This document shows, one piece after another, positions 49,446 through 64,000 of a stretch of 64,000 nucleotides of DNA (positions within the stretch are counted from its first letter, which is position 1; every line of letters starts with the position of its first letter). The notes beneath the pieces are model-generated. The model saw nothing but the letters and a program-made list of their open reading frames with translations. It searched no databases and was not told where the DNA came from. This stretch comes from Rallus limicola (lineage: Eukaryota; Chordata; Aves; Gruiformes; Rallidae), in assembly GCA_022605955.1 (NCBI GenBank), contig JAKCOZ010000003.1, forward strand, positions 51,274,179 through 51,338,178. Direction: 5' to 3'. The position numbers were made by a program, and so were the translations under genes.

Positions 49446-52059
49446 GTGATGGAACAGCATTACTAGTGGCATCCTAGGAAGAAAGTTCTGTTCTGAGATG
49501 GTCTGGAGGCCAGGTAGATGGCATTGATACCGATTTCACATAAGGACTTGGGCGTCCTGGCAAATTCACAGCCAGGCATGCCATGCCAAAGCTCTGTTTC
49601 TGGAAACATAGGTCTTCAGACACCTGTTTTTCCAATGCTAGGGTAAGAACGAGCGGTTCCTGTCAAGGCCTTCTTCCCACAAGCCTGTAATTAGGCCGCT
49701 TACCACTCCATCAAATTCCCATTCCTCATCTAGGCCAGGGATTTATATTCCCAGACCCCCATTAATCAGGCTTTTTATGAAAAAGCAGTACACTTGTGTC
49801 AAAATGAAACTTTAGGGCTAAGGGATTACCTTTTTCTGGAGCCAGGGACAGAAGGCAGGTGTGAAGCCTGAGTTTGGGCTACATTCGCAGTGTTCCTTGA
49901 CAAGGTACCTGCAGTGCTGCATACTGATCTGGCCACAGAGCTGCTTCTGTCTTCGCTTGCAGGCTGCAGGTATGCTTGAGCACTCTGCTTATGTAACTTG
50001 GGAGAAAAAGTAGATTACAGAGTGTTGGCTAGGATGGCTTTCCTCTTGCAAGCTATGAAAGAACCAGGTTCAAGCCTTTGCCTTAATGTTATTTTATCCA
50101 GGAGGACAGATTTAGAAGGAAAAAATGAAACACATTCATTGCAAAATATCCAGTAGCTCTCCACAGAAATGTAAATGCCAACGCATAAGATTTTAAAGGC
50201 CTCTAGAGCACTTAAGTATTGAAACTAGTACCCTTAGCAAAAATTACTGTCCATCTTTGGTCTTACGAGGCAGGGCAGAACTTGCAAGGCAGTGGAAACA
50301 CTGCAGAAGAGGAAAATGACGTAGCAGATTCAGACGCAGAAAAGGCAGAAATGCAATCCATCAACTGGGCTAGGAATGCTGTCCAATTCCTATTCTTGCA
50401 ACAGATTTTCCTTTGTAAAACCTCACAATGGATCGTATGGTAAACTTGGCACCTTGAGGTAAGTGTTAGGTAAATGCTACTTGTGCCAAAGTGGGAGAAG
50501 CAATCTCAGAGTAACCGAACAAGTTGCATGGGGCAGCCGGGCAGCCTTGCAGCGTTTTGTAACTTCGACAAAACATAGCTTAAAGATGTTGCTTCTGCAA
50601 AATATATGAGAATAAACTGTCCTAATCTTGCTTAGCATAAAATTTTGTTTATTCAGCTTTAACTGTGTGCTTGTGTCCTCTTAAAGTCAAGTCTAACCGT
50701 TTCCTCTAAGCCTTCACCAGACAAAGTACATTTATCTTGAATTTGCCACTGTTTAAATGGTGGGAGCACCACGTGTAGTACCGCTTCTTTCCAGTGGAGG
50801 GAAAACCTGTACTTCTTCACTGACTATTTCCCTCTTTCCCCACACAACTTTCAGCACAGCAGACCAGGGCAACTTATTGTCAGAAAACAAATCATCAAGA
50901 AATCACATTTACACTAAGTAACTTATTTTGCAATAACGGATACTAATTTGGAGAAAGTTAAACTGTGTGAGGGTAAAAAAATATTTGCCTGGAAGCCAAC
51001 TCTTTTAAGGCTATGGAGTGAGTGGACACAGAAACGAGTACGGGCTGTGCATACCATGTTTTCCCTCTTGTTTTTACCTCTGTCCCTATGGTTAATCACT
51101 AGCAATGCAGACATGACTTGACTAGAGTTTGCAGAGTGAGGTAGGAAGTAATATACCTGCTTGCAGGAGCCTGTGTCCAGTAAAAAACCCTGTGGTTAGG
51201 TAGAAGCAGAGTGTACATAATCAAATATATTTAGCACTTGAGTGCTGCTACTTTCGTAATGTAATACTTATGTAGGGAAACATAAATATTTTTGGTCTGT
51301 GCTCTTGCTGTTTGAGGGGATCTGATAAACATGCATGCTGCTGTTGACACTGTAAGTATATTTTGCTAGTATTTTAAGACCTGAAATGAGAGGTGTTCAG
51401 GGACTGGCACCAAAACAATTTATACAGTTAAATGCTTTCAGAGTCATTTGTACTAATTCAACCAGACTTTTCTTTTTGCCACCAATGAAAGCAAGAAAAA
51501 GTATTCCCAGATTGCCAACAAGCAAACAATGCTTCAGAAATGTCTAACAAACCAAGGAAGTAATGAACTTCAGCATTTTTGCATCTTTGGAATGGGAGAA
51601 ATGCAGAACTATTTCACACTTCAGAACTTTTCTCCCATGAGCACACTTTACTCTTCAACAACTATTTGTACTCAAACATCCAGATCAGAGGTCTAGTTAA
51701 TTTGCTTACATGTGCTTGGGCTGTTTAAGGAAATCTCTCTGTGTGCGAAAATAACAATTTTAGATCTGACATAATCAGGTGGGTCTGGGGGGTGTCACTA
51801 GACCGGGGTTCCCCAAGCAAAAGGAGGGACATGGTAGCTCCTTGGTACCGGGGCATGCACACCAACAACTCGAACTGTCTGAGTGATTTGCTCAGACAAA
51901 TGGGCCTGAGAGTCGTGCTGAGGAAAAACCAGGCCCTGGATCTCTGGGGTGGATGAGATGTTTAGGCATAGGTGGGGGAAATCTTCCCTTTCTCTTGTGC
52001 TGCAGCAGACACTTGTTGGTGGACTGCTCCTACGGCCACAGACACAGCCACCCATGGAC
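49446..52059. other. Upstream flank of PLK2
   Basis: No gene or repeat recognised. It may contain distal PLK2 regulatory elements, but I could not identify a convincing CArG box, full CRE or full p53 site. A CRE half-site (TGACG) lies near 50,317. Confidence 0.45.
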
Positions 52060-52457
52060 CGTAAAGGACCTCCCGCTGCTGCCCCACAAGCAGCAGTCGT
52101 CAGGTCAGGAGGATACACCTCGTGCTGCGGATCCCCTTGCCAAGCCCCCGCCCGGGGTGTGGCAGGGGTCGAAGCTGCCACTGCAGATGGAGCGAGTCGC
52201 ACGGCAACACCAAAGACGCGAGGCCCGGCTGCCGCACACCTCCCGCAGCGTTACTGCCTCGCCTGCAAAGCTGCTCCGTTCCCCCACCCGTCGCACGGCT
52301 TGGAAGTGCAGGGCAGGGCAGGGCAGCGCGGCCCGAGGAAGAGCTGGGCAGGACCAGGCCCTCGGGCCGCCCCGGGGCCGGGCCAAGGAGGGCGGGCGGA
52401 GCGGCGGGGCGGAGCCGCCGCCCGAGATATAAAGGACGACCCAGGGCCCCGTTCGGC
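52060..52457 (+). promoter_or_regulatory. PLK2: PLK2 promoter and CpG island
   Basis: GC- and CpG-rich sequence begins near 52,060 and continues through exon 1 and the start of intron 1 to about 53,110. Directly upstream of the TATA box are three GC-box cores (GGGCGG at 52,390 and 52,394, GGGGCGG at 52,406), suited to Sp/KLF factors. The combination of a TATA box with a CpG island fits an inducible gene; PLK2 (SNK) was described as a serum-inducible immediate-early gene. Confidence 0.8.
52428..52433 (+). promoter_or_regulatory. PLK2: TATA box of PLK2
   Basis: TATAAA within GAGATATAAAGGACG lies 91 bases before the start codon. Transcription is expected to begin 25-32 bases downstream, about 52,455-52,463, which would give a short 5'UTR of roughly 60-70 bases. 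Confidence 0.8.
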
Positions 52458-52523
52458 GTCGGGAGGGCGAAGTGGTACGGGTGTTTCAGTTGGGTGGTAA
52501 GGTGGGACGGAGCTGGCGAGGCG

Positions 52524-57985
<5,462 letters not shown>

Positions 57986-58575
57986 AGGGACTGACTCTGT
58001 CAAACTAAATGGGGATCTTTTTTTGTTCACTGTGAAGTCTACAGTGGAGATAGTGGAGCAACTAGTATGTTGATGGTGGATGTGTGGTGGTACGAAAACA
58101 TGACTGTCCTAGTGTGCTGGGCACACATCTATTAGAAGCCTAAACCGACTGTTGGACTAAAGTGGTGTGACAAGGTCTTTGGACTGTAGTTTTCCTTGCT
58201 TCATGTGTGTGTGTTTCAAAGAATTTTTGGCTTGGACTCTGAGGAGAGGGTGACTGGTTGCTCTGTAGGAAAGAATTAATTTCTGATGGAGTTAAACTGT
58301 GAATATGCATCTGAAAAGGGAGGGAATGGGGAGCTCAATTGTTGGGGAAGAGCTGTAATAAGCAGCTTCTGGCTGCTTAACTGTGAACTATGGCCACACT
58401 TTTTTCCTTTTTCCTTATTTTTCAAAAATACCCACACTGGTGGCTGGCAAAGTGCATTCCTTGTTAATAATTTTTTTTATTTATTACAGCCTAAAGTGAA
58501 GTATTTATTACACAATACTTTTTTTGGCATTTTAAATATAAATCTGTTGGCAATAAAGAATGGAAGTCTAAAGCT
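57986..58575 (+). other. PLK2: PLK2 3'UTR
   Basis: The region between the stop codon and the predicted cleavage site is about 590 bases. It carries ATTTA pentamers at 58,479-58,483 and 58,503-58,507 within U-rich text, the AU-rich element type that destabilises immediate-early mRNAs. The 3' limit is inferred from the poly(A) signal. Confidence 0.7.
58552..58557 (+). terminator. PLK2: PLK2 poly(A) signal
   Basis: Canonical AATAAA in GGCAATAAAGAATGG, the first such hexamer after the stop codon. Cleavage would be expected about 15-25 bases downstream. Later signals could give longer forms. Confidence 0.7.
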
Positions 58576-60085
58576 CTTTTTTACAGTGCTTTCCATGGCA
58601 TTACAGAAAATCTGGCATATTTGTTTCCTTTATACCATTTTGAAGGAGTCAGATATAGTTCAGGGTATGAATGACAAGCTCTATCATTGAGCTGTTTGTC
58701 CAAGCTGGCACACTTGTCACAAACACCACTATGCTGCTGTTAATTAGAGCAGTAAGTGCTGATGGAGCTTATATTATCACACTGTAGGCCTTGACACTGA
58801 GTTAGTGTCTTTGAGGCTAAAAGTATGGATTTTTTTCCAAGATCTGGCTTCCCAGAATTGACCTTATGCTGAAAGGAACTTCTGGATGATACCTAGTGCA
58901 CAGTAACTACAATAATGAAATGTATAAGCTTCCTCTTACTTACTGTGAACACATTAACCAAGGGACTGAGGTATCCTGACACCTCTGTCATGAAACAAAT
59001 TGTCCATACCTATTGCTAACCCTCTATTATGCTTTACTATGTGTGTCTTTCTGCCCTTGGTCAACTGGTAACCCAAGTAAAGTAAAAATCAAAATAGCAA
59101 GAAGACTTAAGGCTGACTTTGTCTCAACTGTGGCCTCATTCTGACTTGATAACATCAGACTATCACAAGTATTAAGACCAAAAAACATTTATGGTATGTC
59201 ATAAGTTCCTTGCACAGTAGCTCAAACCATCTGAGGACAGCACTGAGATGGCTGGCTGCTTCATGCAATCCTGCTGTTATTAAGGGTACACTTGCTGCAG
59301 CAATTATTCCTCTATACTGAAGGCAACACCACCATCAATTAAACTGCAAATAGATGGGATTATTGAGGACTCATGACTCAGTCCAGGAGAAAGATCTACT
59401 TATGGGCTGGGCTGATTTCTATAAATATTATGTATTGCATATACCTATATAAACACACAGCAGTCTTCGAGCAACTGTTGATGCAGCAGCAGGTTGTGGT
59501 TCAATCATTTATTTGGATTCATCTTCATATAACTGAAAGAGATCTGTTCTGAAAGTCAGAACTCGGTTGCCATCAGTGTTTCCATCAAAGCAGCTGAACA
59601 GACAGTCAATGTAATAAAGCACAGACTAAACAAAGTACAGATGTCAACCCAAAATAGTGAGCAGAGAAGGTATACACTGGCTTGCTTCATCCTGTGGCAA
59701 GTGTGTATAAGTGTGATTGTTTTCCTTGTATTGAATGCTGTACATTAGGTAATATTTATTTACTTGTCAAGTCTAGACAGGAAGACTTAAAATTGAGTTC
59801 TTCAGATGGATTCATTAATATAACTTTAGGCAGTTCAGTGAAGTTAAATATACTTGCTATAGTGAGTAGAATTCAGCTACCCAGCTGTCTACTTTCTTCA
59901 AGGGATAATGATTGATTTTATTCCTGGGAGGCCATGACTGACTTAACTCTGTTGCACACATACAGCTGCTGTTGAGCCCTTCATGCTTAAAAAGTAAGAT
60001 GTCACTTTTTGTTTATAATAGCAGTAAGCATACATTTTTTTCTGCATTTGAAGCACAAAAATTATTTGAGCTATAGTATGCAGGA
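58576..60085. other. Downstream flank of PLK2
   Basis: Nothing recognised. AT-rich noncoding DNA; a longer PLK2 3' end could extend into it. Confidence 0.5.
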
Positions 60086-60923
60086 ACACTGCACTGTCAT
60101 CCAGTGAGACCTGGACAGGCTGGAGAGCTGGGCAGGGAGAAACCTAATGAAGTTCAACAAAAGCAAGTGTAAAGTCTTGCACCTGGGAAGGAACAACCGT
60201 TTGTATCAGTACAGGCTGGGGGATGAGCTGCTGGAGAAGAGCTCTGTGGAGAAGGACCTGGGGGTCCTGGTTGATGACAGGTTGGCCATGAGGCAGCAGT
60301 GTGCCCTGGTGGCTAAGAGAGCCAATGGGATCCTGGGCTGCATCAGGAGGAGTGTGGCCAGCAGGTCAAAGGAGGTGATCCTCCCCCTCTACTCTGCCCT
60401 GGTCAGGCCCCACCTGGAGTATTGTGTCCAGTTCTGGGCTCCCTGGTATAAAAAAGACAGGGATCTCCTTAAGAGTCCAGAGAAGGGCTATGAAGATGAT
60501 TAAGGGCCTGGAGCATCTGCCCTATGAGGAAAGGCTGAGGGAGCTGCGACTGTTCAGTCTTGAGAAAAGAAGACTAAGGGGGGACCTAATTAATGTCTAT
60601 AAATATCTTAAGCATGGGATGCAGGGGGAACTGGCCAGCCCCTTTTCAGTGGTCTGTGGAGACAGGACAAGGGGCAATGGCTGTAAGCTGGAGCATAGGA
60701 AGTTCCACACCAACTTGCGGAATAACTTTTTCACAGTGAGGGTGACAGAGCCCTGGGACAGGCTGCCCAGGGAGGTGGTGGAGTCTCCTTCTCTGGACAT
60801 ATTCAAGACCTGTCTGGACGCCTGTCTGTGCAATATGTCCTAGGGAGCTGCTTTGGCAGGGGGGGTTGGACCTGATGATCTCTCGAGGTCCCTTCCAACC
60901 CCTATGATTCTGTGATTCTATGA
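60086..60923 (+). mobile_element. CR1 LINE, well-preserved 5'-truncated copy
   Basis: It starts in ORF2 (CCTGGACAGGCTGGAGAGCTGGG) and ends with the intact tail TTCCAACCCCTATGATTCTGTGATTCTATG. Two long overlapping frames (60,147-60,503 and 60,424-60,843) together read the ORF2 C-terminus almost without loss; a small indel near 60,470 separates them. Key blocks are [20 protein letters not shown] and [13 protein letters not shown] in the first, and [18 protein letters not shown] and [15 protein letters not shown] in the second. Its good preservation makes it probably the youngest CR1 in the window. It is not a host gene. Confidence 0.95.
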
Positions 60924-63900
60924 AATGGAAAACCAGTTATTTCTTTGAATGTCTGTGTGCCAGACAAAGTATAAGCCTTCATTTCAGCTGCTGAAATTTT
61001 TTTGAATATCAAAATTGCCTTTCTGTGGCTGCAATTTAGGCTGGTGTAAGCAAAGAAACAGACTTCAAGTGCAAGATGTTTAAAAGTAGATGTAAAGACC
61101 CCAGATCCTTTTGTGGGATGCTAATTGTTTGTGGATAGTTTTAATGCACCTCATTCAAATACAGTTAAATGAATTAATTATTTGGATGCAATGTGTATGT
61201 GTGGTAGTAGGATGCTTGTTGCTTTCTAAATCCTTCAGTAGCTTTATGGTTGACGCTCTATATCCTTACCTCAGTTTTTATTTTCATATTGCAAAACAAG
61301 AGAGGTGTTTAGATCAGATTAAGGAGAAATACACTACCTTTGCCCTGGTCTCTCAGTCCAAGGAGGGACAGCTGCTTTAAAATTTGTAATAGAAGAACTT
61401 GCATCTGGAACAAAGGTTCTGAAATTCTTTCTCAGGGTGTATCCTGTCTCAAATAAGAGACTGTAATGTACTAATTGACCTCCTTTTCCCAATCACGTAA
61501 CATCACTGTTGTAATTCCACATAGGGGAAGATTAATATTAGAAAAATACTTGTCCACTCATCTATATAACAAATGTCTTACCTTCTTTTGAAAGAAAGGT
61601 ATGTGGTCTGGATTTTATGGTTGTCAGGCAATGATCCTAATCTTTTCTACTGCAAACAAGAGCAAACACAGCATAATAGTTTAGTTTAGGAGAATACATA
61701 CTGGAATGAAAATGTGGGGTTTAAAGGATTAGGTGAAAGTTGGCACATAGGTTTCCCAGGTATGTGTAATGGACACAGGAAATGGCATTCCCAAGGAAAA
61801 AAAAGATGTCTCTTGTACTCTGATAAAAATTTTTGTATCGAATCTTAAAATTTTTTTTTGCAAATATACATATGTACTTGTACAGCCCAGTGCACTAACC
61901 TGCCAGTAGCAAACAAGTCAAGGAAACAATTGAAATAGGTCATGCTTCAATGTTAATATAATGTAATACCCAGTGATGCTTCTAGTCACTGAAGTGTTCT
62001 AGGGCATTCTCTAATCCATTTAATGTGTTCTGAAATTTTCTATTTCATTAAATCACTTCATATATTGTATATGAAAAAGAACCCGAGAGCTGGAGTTATA
62101 TGCTATTCTTGAACAAACTTTCTGAATAGTCCAGTTTACGTAGGAAACTATAAAGCAATTTCATCACTTCTGGAAATACTTAGATTGGAAAATAACCCTT
62201 CAGCTGTCTATCCATAGCCGCAAATGTTCTGCCTGATTAGGTGGAATCTAATGAAAATGTGAATTAAAAAAAATAAAAATTATAGGTTCTTACAGGTAAT
62301 TATGTATGCCCCCCCCCCCCAAAAAAAAGATGAGTGCCTAAGGAACCACCCAGAATCATGCATGATATAGACTATAGCTTCTGCTTTTGGTCTAGTTTTA
62401 TACTTTTTATGATTTATTAACAGCACTAGTCATAGACATATCTGATTGAATTGCTGCAATGTTATAAAATACATACAAAGGAAGAGATTAAACTCCATTT
62501 AAGCATAAAATATTGGAAATAAATACCATGTTTCATCAGTGTTTGGAAACGAGTTTAATAAAATGTAAAGATTTGGCCTGTGGGATTTGTCTGTGTAAAT
62601 TAGCTTCAATACTGAAACAAAATTAATTTGAAAGATTTTGTTGGACTGACACAGAATTAGGCTAAATTTGAGACTGTTGCTTTTTTTTCTCTACTATGAA
62701 ATCATGGGGGAAAAATATTTTACATAGTTCATATCATGTAGATGTGATCTGAAATAAAGTGATTGGCCATTTAGTGTTCTTTCCTACTTACTATTCAAAT
62801 GAACACTTTAAACTGTCATGATGGAAACATAAAAGAGTTAATGAAATGAACAGTACCTTATACATTAGTACCAAACTGGCCTAGGTGAGAAATTACTAAA
62901 CACTTTTTCTTAAGAGGTTAAAAAGCAGTAAGGTACTTTACAGTTGTATCCATGAAGGATTCTGAGTGTTAGAACTAAATGAACTCCCCAGCACTTTTCA
63001 AGAAGGTAGTGCTGCTTTCTTTCATGGCAGGTCAGAAATGAAGATTGCTCTATGCTCTGCCTCCCTTACTTATCGTGAATGATGATGAAAATGACTGCTT
63101 TCCATCAATAATTTCAAAAGTCAGATGAAGGAGATGGTGGAACAAGTGTGTTCCATGATTCAATGGGTCAGCCTAGAGCCCTGAACATGCATAATGCTCT
63201 TCCTCCTCATCAGCCCTTCCCATTGACTTCAGCACAACCTCTGTAGTCTTCCCACCAGCGAACAATCCCAATCTCTACTGACATCTGAGACTTAGTCCAG
63301 AGAAATACTCATATTCTGACCATGGATATTGAATGGATAAACAATTTGATTATGTTTTTTTAAATTCAACTACTTTCTTTAAAAAAGCAGAAGTTAGATA
63401 CTTGTGCCATACCACAACATATTTAGTGCTTTACTACTATTATTTCTAGACATCTCAGTTAATTCTTTTTCCCTTCCTGGAGATCTTATTTCTACCCTCC
63501 CCCTAATTTTCTTTTTCTCAAGATTCCACTCTGAGGAATAAACACTAGGTAATTTCAATTATTTACATGGATTTAAGATCTCTGAGTCTGACAATCTATT
63601 ACACTTCTAGGTCTTCCCAGAAAAAGAAGATCCCATATTGCTACAGGAATTTAAATAACCAATTTAGAACCTGGTCATCTTGGACATCATGCCTGTGGAC
63701 CATTTTTCTGAAGGATTGAATTCACAGTATTCCAAATCAAATGACCACATCAACATTGTTAGCAAGATTAATAAAAGAAGCTTTGAGTCCATCTTTTCAA
63801 TCTTATGGCAGACTCAGGAAGACCTCACCTGATCCTGCTCATGTTTCACAGACGCAAGGATTAGAATCAAATTAATAAGTAAGCAATGACAATTCACAAA

Positions 63901-64000
63901 AATTCTACACATATGAAATTTTCTGCTCTGAAGAGTAGCTCCTGTAATTTCTAACTTATGGTGATAAGGCTTTTTTCCTTATTTATTATAAACAAAGATG
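60924..64000. other. Intergenic noncoding DNA
   Basis: No gene, RNA or transposable element recognised up to the window edge. A C12A8 homopolymer junction lies at 62,309-62,328. Confidence 0.5.

Noticed and set aside
51845..51860. p53 response element near GGGGCATGCACACC
   Set aside because: Only a single imperfect half-site; a second half-site at proper spacing was not found.
60147..60843. Two overlapping plus-strand open frames as a host gene
   Set aside because: The text is the C-terminal part of CR1 ORF2 and ends with the CR1 tail.

Overview
This is a window of a bird nuclear genome. The evidence is at least ten copies or pieces of CR1, the dominant avian LINE, several ending in the diagnostic 8-bp ATTCTGTG-like tail; small compact introns; GC-rich CpG-island promoters in an AT-rich background; and the pairing of RAB3C with PLK2, which are neighbours in vertebrates (human 5q11.2; on chromosome Z in chicken as far as I recall). 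I cannot name the species.

Two protein-coding genes are supported, arranged head to head about 47 kb apart. On the left, a CpG island (about 4.7-5.9 kb) holds the first coding exon of RAB3C on the minus strand. Only eight codons are present, followed by a splice donor; the rest of the gene lies off the left edge, so positions 1-5,116 are RAB3C intron 1. On the right, PLK2 (polo-like kinase 2) is complete on the plus strand: GC boxes, TATA box, 14 coding exons giving 671 codons plus stop (52,524-57,985), and a 3'UTR with AU-rich motifs and a poly(A) signal near 58,552. All catalytic and phosphopeptide-binding residues that I could check are intact.

The roughly 47 kb between the two promoters contains no convincing gene. 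It holds old CR1 fragments (near 11.8-13.0, 16.3-17.3, 18.5, 23.3, 30.6-31.0, 32.7-34.0, 35.0-35.7, 39.7-41.0 and 42.9 kb) and one well-defined solo LTR (33,065-33,462) with a perfect 6-bp target duplication, inserted into a CR1. It also holds a few short tandem and dispersed repeats, a 29-G homopolymer, a CCAT microsatellite, and a small isolated CpG cluster about 3 kb upstream of PLK2. Two protein-like open stretches (6,130-6,804 and 11,041-11,625, both minus strand) are flagged but not identified. Downstream of PLK2 there is one relatively well-preserved CR1 (60.1-60.9 kb) and otherwise unannotatable noncoding DNA.

I found no operon, CRISPR array, RNA gene or new gene system. The observations most worth checking are the RAB3C micro-exon and its promoter with an inverted pair of ZNF143-like sites, the nested LTR, and the unidentified coding-like remnant near 11.3 kb.
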